From assembly GCA_036558125.1 (NCBI GenBank), contig DATBGE010000036.1, positions 8,881 to 72,880 of the forward strand: a DNA stretch of 64,000 nucleotides, in the 5' to 3' direction. Under the pieces are notes generated by a model that saw only the letters and a list, made by a program, of their open reading frames with translations, was not told where the DNA came from and made no database searches. Every line of letters begins with the position of its first letter. The first letter of the stretch is position 1. The translations under genes were made by a program, and so were the position numbers. Of the stretch, positions 54,145-63,276 are shown one piece after another. This DNA is from DATBGE01 sp036558125. Lineage in GTDB: Bacteria > Gemmatimonadota > Gemmatimonadetes > Gemmatimonadales > GWC2-71-9.

Positions 54145-55605
54145 CTAGGTGGTTCCAGCCATCTGCGCCGCTTTGTTGCGAACCAGTGCGTAATTGAGCG
54201 CTGGCAGGCCATTCCAGTTGGCAGCCTTGCCCGCGTAGTCCCGTGCCTTCGCCATGTCTCCCTTGCCCTGATACGCCAGCGCCATGCGATAGAGGTTGTA
54301 GGGATCCTGGAGATTCGCCTGCTGCAGCTCAGTGATCGCTTGATCGAACTGCTTCCCCGCGAGGGCGATCCTTCCGGCCAACTCGTGGGTCAGGTTGGTC
54401 TGAAACCGGTTCCCATTGGCGGCCGAACCCTTGGCAAAGGCGTCGGACTCGGTCCGAGCGGTCGCCAGGTCGCCCTTGGCGATCGCCACAGCGGCGACGT
54501 TGGCGTGGTGGAACAGTGTCGTCACCCCTTTGACCGCCGGTGAGAGCGCCGAGCTCTCGGTGATCTGGAGTGCCTTGTCGTAGGCGGCCAGGGCCTCGTC
54601 GTTTCTCCCCATCGCCAGCAACAGGTTGCCCTTGAAGTTCATGTCCGCGGTCATGGCACCGGCATCGCCCGCCTTTTCCGCGATGCCAAACTCCCGCTCG
54701 GCCTGCTGAATGGCTTGGTCGAACTTCCCCTGGTCGGCGTAGACCACCGCCTGAACGAAGACCGCCTGACGCCGCTCGCCATCATTCCGGGCGTTGGCGT
54801 ACAGCTCGCTGAGGCGAGTGGTCGCGACGTCGGGTTTGCCGAGGTAGAGCGCATTGATGGAGGTACCGATCCGGGCCGAGATGAAATGGGGATCGAGGGC
54901 GAGAGCCTTCTGATACTGGGTAACCGATTCGTCGAACCGCCCCATCTTCATGAGTAGTTCAGCGTAGGAATCGTAGGGATTCGGGTCGTTGGGGATGAGT
55001 TCTGCGTACTTCTTGAAGGCCTGCTCCGCATCGGGATAATTGCCCACGGTCTTGTAGGCGTAGCCAAGATTGTTATAGACCGGAGGGAACGATGGCGCGA
55101 TGGCGGTCGTGGCCTTGAAGGTTTCGATGGCCTTCCAGTCATCCTGCTGGCCCTGATAGAACACGCCTAGCGCGAAGCGAGCCCGCTCATCGTTCGGGAA
55201 CAGAGAGACGTTTCGCTCCAAACACTCTTTCGTTTTCGCGGCATTCCCAACCGCGCCGGCCTCGGCGGCCTGGATCGCCAGCCGCTCTCCTTCGGATGCT
55301 TTGTCGGCCAGCGCGATGGCCCGGTCCAGATGGGCTCGGAACTCTTTCGCGGTGCCGGAAACATTGGCCCGGGCCAGTTCCGCGGAGGCAAAGTTCGGGT
55401 CGAGCTCCAGCGCCCTATCGAAGTGGGCAATGGCATCCGTAGCCTTGAGATTGTCCGCCAGTTCACGGCCCATGAGGAATTCCTTCCTCGCGGCTTCGGA
55501 GCTGGTTGTGATGGGGATCTTGTCTCCCCCGGGGGTGGCTCGAGTTTGCGGCTGCCCCAACAGGACGATCAGCGGAAAAAGCCCTAAGAGAGTTGCTTGT
55601 TTCAT
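54145..55605 (-). CDS. Secreted tetratricopeptide-repeat protein
   Basis: A 486-residue protein with a signal peptide (MKQATLLGLFPLIVLLGQPQ) and about ten TPR-like helical pairs through its length (NNLGYAYKTVGNYPDAEQAF, DSYAELLMKMGRFDESVTQY, AYDKALQI). It is probably a periplasmic scaffold for protein-protein contacts. No enzyme domain is seen. GAGGAG seven bases before the ATG at 55605 supports the start. It follows the second RND operon on the same strand, separated by a hairpin. Confidence 0.88.
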   Translation of the reverse strand: MKQATLLGLFPLIVLLGQPQTRATPGGDKIPITTSSEAARKEFLMGRELADNLKATDAIAHFDRALELDPNFASAELARANVSGTAKEFRAHLDRAIALADKASEGERLAIQAAEAGAVGNAAKTKECLERNVSLFPNDERARFALGVFYQGQQDDWKAIETFKATTAIAPSFPPVYNNLGYAYKTVGNYPDAEQAFKKYAELIPNDPNPYDSYAELLMKMGRFDESVTQYQKALALDPHFISARIGTSINALYLGKPDVATTRLSELYANARNDGERRQAVFVQAVVYADQGKFDQAIQQAEREFGIAEKAGDAGAMTADMNFKGNLLLAMGRNDEALAAYDKALQITESSALSPAVKGVTTLFHHANVAAVAIAKGDLATARTESDAFAKGSAANGNRFQTNLTHELAGRIALAGKQFDQAITELQQANLQDPYNLYRMALAYQGKGDMAKARDYAGKAANWNGLPALNYALVRNKAAQMAGTT

Positions 55606-55786
55606 AGCGCGACTCCTCGGTGGATGATGCAGATTGGAAGGAACCGCTCGGCGGAGAGCCGGGGACGGATCTTCCTACGAGGAGTGCGAGCGAACAGTGT
55701 CGGCGCTGCTCGCCAGTTGGTTGATGTAATACTCGGCGAGTTGTGCTGCTGGCGTTTCGATGACGTTGGTGCATCCGACTACTGAA

Positions 55787-55822
55787 GCGCTCCTCCACCG
55801 CCGGATTGGTGTGGAGGTGCGC
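55787..55822 (-). terminator. Hairpin between RND operon and TPR gene, possible terminator
   Basis: GCGCTCCTCCAC (55787-55798) pairs with GTGGAGGTGCGC (55811-55822) at 11 of 12 positions around a 12-base loop. It lies just after the DUF2892 gene, last of the RND operon. On the minus strand only a short TTC follows, so intrinsic termination is not certain. Confidence 0.4.
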
Positions 55823-55837
55823 CTCTGCCCTGGCGAT

Positions 55838-56047
55838 TCAACCCCTGACCCTCGGCATGCATCCGAACAGCCTGAATCGGCCCAGCATCCGTTCCAGCGG
55901 GCAGAATCCGGTCAGGCTGGACTGGAACAGGTTCAACCCGACGAAGGCGGTAAACAGAAGCCAGTAGGGGCTCACCCACCACCCGAGGGCCAGCGAGCCC
56001 AGAATGAACGTGCCGGCAATTCGGCGAATGACCATCTCGTTGCACAT
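55838..56047 (-). CDS. DUF2892 small membrane protein
   Basis: A 69-residue protein with two hydrophobic helices (AGTFILGSLALGWW and WLLFTAFVGLNLF) and the FCPLERMLG motif typical of DUF2892 (the membrane module of YgaP). The ATG at 56047 is supported by GGAGAG six bases upstream. In other bacteria this domain accompanies ArsR-type sulfide or metal sensors and rhodaneses. Here it follows the RND pump gene by 25 bases and lies in an ArsR-controlled operon. Confidence 0.85.
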   Translation of the reverse strand: MCNEMVIRRIAGTFILGSLALGWWVSPYWLLFTAFVGLNLFQSSLTGFCPLERMLGRFRLFGCMPRVRG

Positions 56048-56072
56048 GTGAATCTCTCCATGTTGAAGAACC

Positions 56073-59000
56073 CTACGACTCGCGCCGCCGCAGCTCCCAG
56101 TACAAGAGGGGCACCACCACCATCGTGAGCAGCGTCGCCACGATGGCGCCACTCATCAGCGCCACGGCCAGTCCCTGAAAAATCGGATCCAGCACCATGA
56201 CCAGTCCCCCGACGACCACCGCGGCCGCGGTGAGGGCAATGGGTCGGAAGCGTACCGCGCCCGCCTCGATCACGGCCTGACGCAGCGGCACCCCGCGTTC
56301 CTCGGCCAGGCGGATGAAGTCCACCAGCAGGATCGAGTTGCGAACGATGATGCCGGCCAGGGCGATCATTCCGATCATGCTGGTTGCCGTGAAGAAGGCC
56401 CCGGTCAGCGCATGCCCGGGCAGGATGCCGATCAGGGTGAGCGGAATCGGAGCCATGATGACCAGCGGGATGCTGAGCGATTCGAACCACCAGACCACCA
56501 GCACATAGATCAGGAGCAGCACCGCCGCGAAGGCGAGGCCAAGGTCGCGGAAGACTTCGATGGTGATCTGCCACTCGCCGTCCCACTTGATCGCGGTCTC
56601 GTCCAGCCGGTCGGGTTGCCCCGCGTTGTAGCGCCGGATCTCCGTGCCCGCCACCCGGATCGTGTCCAGGGCGCGGTTCATGGCGAGGATTGCGTAGACC
56701 GGGCTCTCGATGCTGCCCGCCACGTCGCCGGTCACATAGATCACCGGCCGGAGGTCGCGGCGGTATCGCGCCGGATCCCGGAGCGTCGAGTCGACCGCGA
56801 CGAACCGGCCGAGCGGCTCGGGACCAGTCGCGGTCGGAACCGGTATCGCGAGCAGGGCCTCCGCCGTCGACCGCTGGGTGAGCGGCAGGCGGGGGACAAT
56901 CGCGATCCCCTCGCGGGCGGTCCCTGAGGCGAGGCGGCCGGCGGGACTGCCCGACTCGGCGAGATAAACTGTCTGCACGATTTGTTCGACGCTCACCCCC
57001 GCCGCCGCCGCGCGCGCTCGATCGATCCGGAAGGCGAGTCGGGTCTGGGGAGCCTCGACCGTCCAGTCGACATCGACCACGCCGGGGGTAGTCTCGAACA
57101 CCTGCTTCACCCGGGTGGCGGCGGCAAGGCGGGCGCTGTCCGTGCCGGCGTATACCTCCGCGACCAGCGTGGACAGCACCGGCGGACCAGGGGGAATCTC
57201 CGCGATCTTGGCGCTTGCCCCGTAGCGCCGGGCAATTGAATCGATCGCCGGTCGCACCGCGACCGCGATGGCATGGCTCTGCCTGGAACGCTCGGCCTTG
57301 CCCACCAGATTCACCTGTACGTCGGCGACGTTGGGGCCGCGACGCATGAAGTAATGCCGCACCAACCCGTTGAAGTTGAACGGCGCCGCGGTGCCCGCGT
57401 ACACCTGGGTGTTGCGCACCTCTGGTACCGTGCGCAGGTAGGCCGACACCTCCGCGCCGAGTGCGGCGCTGCTTTCCAGCGTGGTCCCTTCCGGCGGGTC
57501 CAGAATTACCTGGAATTCCGACTTGTTGTCGAACGGCAGCATCTTGACCTGCACCACCCGGGCGCCGACCAGCCCCATGGACAGGAGGAGCAGGACCACG
57601 ACACCGCCATAGAACAGCCTCCGGCGTCGCGGCCAGTCCATGAGGCTGCTCATGAGCCAGGTGTAGAACCGGCTGAAACCGGTGCCCGAAGTCTCCGCCA
57701 CCGTTTCCGCGATTCCTTCACTCGCCTTGACGTGGCCCTTGAGCAGCCGGTAGGCGAGATAGGGCGTGATGACGAACGCCACCGCGAGGCTCGCCAGCAT
57801 CGCGACGCTGGCGCCGACGGGGATCGGCCGCATGTAGGGACCCATGAGTCCCCGCACGAACGCCATGGGCAGGATCGCGGCAATTACCGTGAAGGTGGCA
57901 AGGATGGTCGGGTTCCCGACCTCGTCCACTCCTTCCACCGCCGCCTCGGCCGGATCCTTCCCACCCATCGCGATATGCCGGTAGATGTTCTCCACGACCA
58001 CGATGGCATCATCGACCAGGATGCCGATCGAGAAAATCAGCGCGAACAGGGTGATGCGGTTGAGGGTATAGCCCAGCGCATAGTAGCTGAACAGGGTAAG
58101 CGCGAGGGTCACCGGCACTGCGACCAGTACCACGACCGCCTCACGCCATCCCAGGAAGAGCCCGATCAACAGGGTTACGGAGATCGTCGCGATCCCCAGA
58201 TGCTGGATCAGCTCGCTGGCTTTTTCCCGGGCGGTCTCGCCGTAGTTCCTGGTCTCCGTCACGGTCACATCCGCGGGCAGGAGTCGGGTGCGGGCCTGCT
58301 CAACCCGCTCCAGGACCCGGCGGGCGACGTCGGTCGCGTTAGCCCCCTTTCGCTTGGCGATGCTGATCGTGACTGCGCTGGCGGTACCGGAGTCCGGGGC
58401 AGCGTAGGTGACGTAATCAGAACGCTCGCCGAATTCCTCCCGCACTATCGCGACATTGCGGAGATACACCGCGGAGCCGCCCCGCGAGCTCACCACCACG
58501 CCCGCTACCTCGGCCGCGTCGGCGAGAGGGGCGCCGATCTGCACCCGGTAGACGGAGCCGGCGCTTGTCACCTCGCCCGCCTCGAGGCGCGCATTGGCCC
58601 CCTTCAGAGCCCGGGCAACCTCGCCTGGAGTCACACCGGCGGCAGCCAGCCGCGCCGGATCGAGATCCACCCGGATCTGCCGGGGCTGGCCCCCGATCAC
58701 CAAGGTCTCCGCGACGTCGGGCACCGTGCGGATTTCGTCCTCGAGCTGAGCCGCCATCTGGCGCAGCTCATTGGAGCCGTACCGGGTGGAGGCAACGGTC
58801 AGCGTCAGAATCGGGACGTCATCGATCGAGTGCGGTTTCACCAGCGGTGGCAACGCTCCCGGCGGTATCCGGTCCGAGTCGGCCAACAGCTTCGCTTGGA
58901 CCCGGGTAACGCTGCGCTCCTGATCCTCACCCACCTTGAAGCGTACCGTGACGAGGGTGTAGCCCTCGCCGGCCATGGAATACACATGCTCGACCGCCGG

Positions 59001-59231
59001 AATCTCCCACATCCGCTGTTCGATCGGCCTGGTGAGGAGCAGGTCAACCTCGGCAGGTGTCGCGCCCGGCAGCGCCTCGATGACGTCGATCATCGGGACC
59101 GAGATCTGGGGCTCTTCCTCGCGCGGGGTCGCGAGGATGCCCAGCAGCCCGACCGCCAACGCGGCCACCGTCACCAGCGGGGTGAGCTTGGAGTGCAGGA
59201 ACCGGCTGGCGAGCCGCCCGGCGAAACCCAT
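56073..59231 (-). CDS. RND efflux transporter (AcrB/CzcA superfamily)
   Basis: A 1,052-residue RND pump with twelve membrane helices and two large periplasmic loops. A proton-relay DD lies at about residue 405 (IGILVDDAIVVVENIYRH). The N-terminal ATPREEEPQISVPMIDV and PAVEHVYSMAGEG segments belong to the branch found with ArsR-type regulators rather than classic HAE1 pumps. It starts two bases after the adaptor gene's stop. Whether it moves metals, thiols or organics cannot be read from the sequence; the canonical CzcA DFG(x)3DGAVVxxEN metal motif is not exact. Confidence 0.93.
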   Translation of the reverse strand: MGFAGRLASRFLHSKLTPLVTVAALAVGLLGILATPREEEPQISVPMIDVIEALPGATPAEVDLLLTRPIEQRMWEIPAVEHVYSMAGEGYTLVTVRFKVGEDQERSVTRVQAKLLADSDRIPPGALPPLVKPHSIDDVPILTLTVASTRYGSNELRQMAAQLEDEIRTVPDVAETLVIGGQPRQIRVDLDPARLAAAGVTPGEVARALKGANARLEAGEVTSAGSVYRVQIGAPLADAAEVAGVVVSSRGGSAVYLRNVAIVREEFGERSDYVTYAAPDSGTASAVTISIAKRKGANATDVARRVLERVEQARTRLLPADVTVTETRNYGETAREKASELIQHLGIATISVTLLIGLFLGWREAVVVLVAVPVTLALTLFSYYALGYTLNRITLFALIFSIGILVDDAIVVVENIYRHIAMGGKDPAEAAVEGVDEVGNPTILATFTVIAAILPMAFVRGLMGPYMRPIPVGASVAMLASLAVAFVITPYLAYRLLKGHVKASEGIAETVAETSGTGFSRFYTWLMSSLMDWPRRRRLFYGGVVVLLLLSMGLVGARVVQVKMLPFDNKSEFQVILDPPEGTTLESSAALGAEVSAYLRTVPEVRNTQVYAGTAAPFNFNGLVRHYFMRRGPNVADVQVNLVGKAERSRQSHAIAVAVRPAIDSIARRYGASAKIAEIPPGPPVLSTLVAEVYAGTDSARLAAATRVKQVFETTPGVVDVDWTVEAPQTRLAFRIDRARAAAAGVSVEQIVQTVYLAESGSPAGRLASGTAREGIAIVPRLPLTQRSTAEALLAIPVPTATGPEPLGRFVAVDSTLRDPARYRRDLRPVIYVTGDVAGSIESPVYAILAMNRALDTIRVAGTEIRRYNAGQPDRLDETAIKWDGEWQITIEVFRDLGLAFAAVLLLIYVLVVWWFESLSIPLVIMAPIPLTLIGILPGHALTGAFFTATSMIGMIALAGIIVRNSILLVDFIRLAEERGVPLRQAVIEAGAVRFRPIALTAAAVVVGGLVMVLDPIFQGLAVALMSGAIVATLLTMVVVPLLYWELRRRES

Positions 59232-59233
59232 GG

Positions 59234-60262
59234 TCAGCGGCTCCCGATGAGAATGACGTCACCGGACCTGAGGCCCGAGAGGATCTCGATCATGCCACCG
59301 GTTCCGGACCCCGAATCCATCGCCTTCACCCAGCGGAGCTCGCTTCCGGCATCCGTCCTCAATCGAACACCGGTGAGGTCTCCTTCCCGAACCAGGGCGT
59401 CCGCCGGGATAAGCATCGCGTTCCGACTTCCACTGGGAACCCGGATGGTCGCGGCGCTACCGGGGAGGAATTCACCACTGGGGTTTTGCACGATCGCATT
59501 CAAGGTGTACACCGCGCTGGCGGGAGCAGGCACTGTCCCTTCGAGCACGGCGTGGGCCGGCCGACCCTCGATGCTCGCGTCGAGCGCTGCCCCTGGTCGG
59601 AGTCGGGCCGCAATCGGAGGTGGCAGCGTGACGCTGACCCGGAGGCGTGAGGCATCCTGTACCTCGACGATGGGCGCGCCCGGAGCCGCAAAGGCGCCCG
59701 GGTCGACGAACCGCCGGGTAACGATACCGCTGAACGGCGAACGGATCTCCGCATACGCCCCCACCGCGTCCAGTTCGGCCCGTGAGGCCCGCGCGGTTTG
59801 CAGCCCCGCCTCGGCGCGCGCCAATCCGGTTTCGACCTGCTCGAGTTGGTAGCGTGTCGCAGCGCTGTCGGCGTACAGGGCCCGGAACCGATCGGCCTGG
59901 GTGCGGGCATCCTGGTACAGTGCCTCGGCCGCGGCAATCCCCGCCTCCACCTGAGCGCGCCGCGCTTCAACGTCGCGCGCATCGATCCGTGCCAGCAGCT
60001 CACCGCTCCGCACCCGGTCGCCTTCTCGCACCAGGACCTCGGTGACGCTCCCCGTCAGCCTGGTACTCAGAGTGGCGCGCGCGATCGGCTCGGCGATTCC
60101 GGCAGATTCGAACGTGCCCGGGATCGTGCTGTCTCGAACGGTGAAGGTCTCGGCGTCGACCATCGCCGTTGTCGCCGGCGGGCTGGTATCACTCGCCTCG
60201 CCGCGGCCGCAGCCAGCCAGCAGGGCCGCCAGCAATGCCGCCCGGCTCAGGATCGGTTTCAT
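59234..60262 (-). CDS. RND efflux adaptor lipoprotein
   Basis: About 342 residues. The ATG at 60262 has AGGTG six bases upstream and gives a clean lipoprotein signal (AALLAALLAGCGR, Cys18). The rest is a standard membrane fusion protein: EVLVREGDRVRSGELLARID lipoyl half, a helical hairpin (about 80-135), the second half IRSPFSGIVTRRFVDPG, and a beta-barrel. It is the middle gene of the tolC-adaptor-pump operon. In-frame starts at 60268 and 60271 are possible. Confidence 0.92.
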   Translation of the reverse strand: MKPILSRAALLAALLAGCGRGEASDTSPPATTAMVDAETFTVRDSTIPGTFESAGIAEPIARATLSTRLTGSVTEVLVREGDRVRSGELLARIDARDVEARRAQVEAGIAAAEALYQDARTQADRFRALYADSAATRYQLEQVETGLARAEAGLQTARASRAELDAVGAYAEIRSPFSGIVTRRFVDPGAFAAPGAPIVEVQDASRLRVSVTLPPPIAARLRPGAALDASIEGRPAHAVLEGTVPAPASAVYTLNAIVQNPSGEFLPGSAATIRVPSGSRNAMLIPADALVREGDLTGVRLRTDAGSELRWVKAMDSGSGTGGMIEILSGLRSGDVILIGSR

Positions 60263-60271
60263 CGTCATCAC

Positions 60272-61630
60272 CTAAGTCTCGAGGTCCTGCAGGGGCGACA
60301 GATCCAGCCCCTGCGCTTTCCGCACTTCCGCCAACGCAATGAGCACGTCATATCGCGCGGCGACGTCTCTGAGCTGGGAGTCGGTGTCAATCGCCGCCGC
60401 ATCGAAGAGCTCGGTCACTGTCGCGAGGCCACCGTCGTACTTCCGGCTCACGATACGATGGGCCTCCCGGGCCTGCGCGCCGGCAACCTGGGCGATCTCC
60501 AGCCGGGACAGGGCTACCGCCAGCCCGGCTGTGGCGCGGTCCAGCTCCAGCGCTGCCTGTGCCTCAGCCGCCTCCCTCCGGGAGCCGGCCGCCATCGTGT
60601 TGCCGTCCGCCACCCGCCCCTCCGAGAGTTCCCGGGCGCCGCTGAACGGCGACCAGCTGAGCATGAGGCCGACCGTCCAGGCACTCTTTCCTCCAAACGG
60701 CGTCTCGGCCGTGTTCCACTCGAGGCGGCCAAACGAATTGAGGCGGGGCAGATACAGCGCCCTGGCCCGACCGCGGTCGGCGGCCATCGCGGCCGATTCG
60801 TGCCCGGCGGCCACCACGTCTGCCCGAGCCATCGCGGCCGAAGTGTCCGGCGCCTCCCCCGCGACGGCGCTGACGCGTCCCGCGCTCGGCAGTGAATCCG
60901 GCAGCGTGAAGGCCGTGTCTCCCGGTTCGCCCATCAGCATTGCCAGGCCAAGCTTCGCGACCCGAGCCTCGCTCCGGGCGCCGATCAACGACGCCTCCAC
61001 TTCCCCGGCCTTTACCGAGGCGAGCAGGGCATCGGATCGGGTCACCATGCCGCGCTTTTCCAGCGACTCCGCTTCCCGCTGGTGGGATCGGGCCGCGACC
61101 AGTGCCGCTTCCAGAGTGCGCACCCGTTCGGTGGCCAGTACCGCGCCCCAGTAGCCGCGGGCTACCTCCACCGCGGTCACGGTCCGAGTCCAGAGTTCCG
61201 CTGAGCGGGCCGCTTCGCGGGCCTCGACCGCGGCCTGCCGCCCCCGCCACGCGTCGGCATTGAACAGAGGCACCTCGACTACAACGCCGGTCATCATGTT
61301 GCCGGTGGCGGGCGGGTCGTTGAGGACGGCGGGGGCGAAGGATGCCGGCGTCACGGCCCGCTGGCGGAGGGTGAACCCGAAGGCGCCGAGGGGGTCAGTG
61401 GTACGGGCGTACCCGCCTTCGAACCGGACGGTCGGGAGAATCCCTTCCAAGGGTGCGAGAGCCGCGCCGCTTCGGGCCTTCGACTCTCCTGCCGCGGCGC
61501 GGTTGGCATAGGCGCCACTGTCGGCGCGTTCCAGGGCCTGTCGGAGGGTCAGCGGGGCCTGGGCGCCGAGCGGGCTGGCGAGGCCGGCGAGGCCGGCGAG
61601 GGCGAGGAGCAGGACAATCGGATTACGCAT
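60272..61630 (-). CDS. TolC family outer-membrane efflux protein
   Basis: A 452-residue outer-membrane factor with a signal peptide (MRNPIVLLLALAGLAGLASP). Two outer-membrane efflux repeats are rich in Ala/Arg/Glu coiled helices (LTLRQALERADSGAYAN; RAREALYLPRLNS-like; AHRIVSRKYDGGLATVTELF). It is the first gene of the operon, directly behind the ArsR-operator promoter, and one base before the adaptor gene region. Confidence 0.93.
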   Translation of the reverse strand: MRNPIVLLLALAGLAGLASPLGAQAPLTLRQALERADSGAYANRAAAGESKARSGAALAPLEGILPTVRFEGGYARTTDPLGAFGFTLRQRAVTPASFAPAVLNDPPATGNMMTGVVVEVPLFNADAWRGRQAAVEAREAARSAELWTRTVTAVEVARGYWGAVLATERVRTLEAALVAARSHQREAESLEKRGMVTRSDALLASVKAGEVEASLIGARSEARVAKLGLAMLMGEPGDTAFTLPDSLPSAGRVSAVAGEAPDTSAAMARADVVAAGHESAAMAADRGRARALYLPRLNSFGRLEWNTAETPFGGKSAWTVGLMLSWSPFSGARELSEGRVADGNTMAAGSRREAAEAQAALELDRATAGLAVALSRLEIAQVAGAQAREAHRIVSRKYDGGLATVTELFDAAAIDTDSQLRDVAARYDVLIALAEVRKAQGLDLSPLQDLET

Positions 61631-61676
61631 CGCTCAGAGCCGGGAACCGGCCACCTCGGTCTGGGGTCTTGTGTGT

Positions 61677-61718
61677 TTGAGTATATGACTATATAGTTAT
61701 ATATGTGGCTCGTGTCAA
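61677..61718. promoter_or_regulatory. Face-to-face promoters sharing one ArsR-type palindrome
   Basis: A 22-base palindrome (61682-61703, core ACTATATAGT, 20 of 22 positions symmetric) lies between the divergent tolC operon and arsR gene. Minus strand: TTGACA (61713-61718), 17 bases, TATATA (61690-61695), firing toward tolC. Plus strand: TTGAGT (61677-61682), 17 bases, TATATG (61700-61705), firing toward arsR. Both -10 regions overlap the palindrome, so one bound repressor would silence both directions. Confidence 0.65.
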
Positions 61719-61800
61719 GCCCGGCCTGGACGCCGCTGTGGCGCCGGCCAAGCCTCTACTGCATTGTTATATGGTCATTTGCCCTGGAAGTGCGGATCCC

Positions 61801-62127
61801 ATGCCCCGGAAGCCCCTGTCCACCGAGCAGTTGGGACTCATCGCCGAGCGGTTCAAGGCGCTCTCCGAGCCCTCGCGGTTGGAGATCCTGAACACGCTGC
61901 GGGAGGGTGAGCGGACGGTCTCGGAGATTCTGGAGGCCACCGGCTTGGGCCAGGCCAACGTCTCCAAGCACCTCCAGCTGCTGCACGCCTCCGGCTTCGT
62001 CGATCGACGGAAGGACGGCGTCAGCACCTACTACCGGCTGGCGGACGGAGACGTGCTCCGACTCTGCGAGCTGATGTGCGGGAGGCTGGAGGTGGAGGCC
62101 CGGGTTAAGAAGAAGCTATTCGCCTGA
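61801..62127 (+). CDS. ArsR/SmtB family regulator
   Basis: A 108-residue winged-helix regulator: RFKALSEPSRLEILNTLREG, then helix-turn-helix SEILEATGLGQANVSKHLQL and wing RKDGVSTYYRL. Two cysteines in LCELMCGRLE near the C-terminus could bind metal or react with thiols; the classical ELCVCD alpha-3 metal site is absent. The start is taken at the ATG at 61801 (typical family length). The frame is open back to a GTG at 61705, and the RBS is weak. A GAGGGC/GCCCTC hairpin spans the stop codon region (62126-62145). Confidence 0.9.
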   Translation: MPRKPLSTEQLGLIAERFKALSEPSRLEILNTLREGERTVSEILEATGLGQANVSKHLQLLHASGFVDRRKDGVSTYYRLADGDVLRLCELMCGRLEVEARVKKKLFA

Positions 62128-62232
62128 GGGCTCGGATCGGCCCTCGTTCGCCGTGAGATCCTCCTCAAGGATCCAGGTACCGCTTCTGGTAAGATCTCCC
62201 CCTTTCCCGACGCTAACCCCCGTCACCAACTC

Positions 62233-62280
62233 GGGGGCAGCGATCGACCGGCCCCACCCAATTAGGGGGCCGCTGCCTCC
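62233..62280. other. Nested hairpin upstream of the hydrolase gene
   Basis: An outer stem of nine pairs (62233-62241 with 62272-62280) encloses a six-pair GGCCCC/GGGGCC stem (62250-62255 with 62266-62271). It ends 25 bases before the hydrolase ATG. Without a T tract it is not a clear terminator. It may be an RNA leader structure, a repeat element or an attenuator. Confidence 0.45.
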
Positions 62281-62305
62281 CTGAGATTCATGCGGAGGTA
62301 ATTCG

Positions 62306-63226
62306 ATGTCGCAGGTAAAGGATGCAGCGCCCGCCCGGATAAAACCCGCTCTCTCCACACCCTCAGAGCGTCAGGTCTCATATGGCACAGTGGAGGTGGA
62401 CGGACTCGCCATCGCCTACCGTGAGGCCGGCCGGCCCGAGAGTCCCAAGCTCGTGCTCCTCCACGGCTTCCCCGCGAGTTCGCATCAGTACCGCAACCTC
62501 GTGCCTGCCCTGGCCGACAGGTTTCACGTGATCGCTCCCGACTATCCGGGCTTCGGGCTCAGTGATCGGCCAGATCCCGACCAATGGGAGTACACGTTCG
62601 ACCACCTGTCGGAGGTCATCGAGCGTTTCCTCCAGCTCAAGGGCTTCACGCGCTACGGGCTCTACGTGCAGGACTACGGGGGACCGGTTGGTTTCCGGAT
62701 CGTGAGCCGAAATCCGAACGTGCTGGAGTGGCTCATCATCCAGAACTCAAACGCTTATGAAGTGGGCTTCACCGCCGCGTGGGATGGATTGCGAGGCGCG
62801 CTCTGGAAGAACCGGACGCCTGAGACCGAGGCGCCGCTGCACGGCTTTCTGACGCCCGAGACCATCAAGGCGATCTATCTCCACGGCGCCGAGCGTCCGG
62901 AGCTGATCAGCCCGGACAACTGGGAGTCGGATTCGGCGTTCATGCAACGTCCGCACGCTGTGCGGCTCAATCTCGACCTGTTCTATGACTATCGCACTAA
63001 CGTCCCGCTCTATCCCGCATGGCAGCGCCTGCTGCGTGAGCGGCCGCCGCGCACCCTCATCTTCTGGGGACAGCGCGACATCTTCTTCACCCCGGAAGGC
63101 GGCGAGGCTTATCTCGCCGACCTGCCGGACGCGGAGCTGCACCGGCTTGCCGCGGGACACTTCGCGGTAGAGGATCATCTGGACTACATCGCGACCCATA
63201 TCAAGAAGTTCCACGCAGCGCGTTGA
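62306..63226 (+). CDS. Alpha/beta hydrolase (haloalkane dehalogenase / epoxide hydrolase-like)
   Basis: A 306-residue alpha/beta hydrolase. HGFPASSHQYRNL forms the oxyanion-hole strand. The nucleophile elbow is VQDYGG with Asp123 in place of Ser, the charge relay Asp is in FWGQRDIFFT, and the catalytic His is in AGHFAVEDH. An Asp nucleophile points to haloalkane dehalogenases, epoxide hydrolases or fluoroacetate dehalogenases rather than esterases. The cap domain is helical and Trp-rich. GGAGGT seven bases before the ATG supports the start. Confidence 0.9.
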   Translation: MSQVKDAAPARIKPALSTPSERQVSYGTVEVDGLAIAYREAGRPESPKLVLLHGFPASSHQYRNLVPALADRFHVIAPDYPGFGLSDRPDPDQWEYTFDHLSEVIERFLQLKGFTRYGLYVQDYGGPVGFRIVSRNPNVLEWLIIQNSNAYEVGFTAAWDGLRGALWKNRTPETEAPLHGFLTPETIKAIYLHGAERPELISPDNWESDSAFMQRPHAVRLNLDLFYDYRTNVPLYPAWQRLLRERPPRTLIFWGQRDIFFTPEGGEAYLADLPDAELHRLAAGHFAVEDHLDYIATHIKKFHAAR

Positions 63227-63276
63227 CCTCACACGCCGGACTGGCGGTCGAGTCCCGGGACGACCATAATCGACGC

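Noticed and set aside
57273..59852. An 859-codon open frame antisense to the second RND pump and adaptor
   Set aside because: Same reason: low-complexity product opposite two clear genes.
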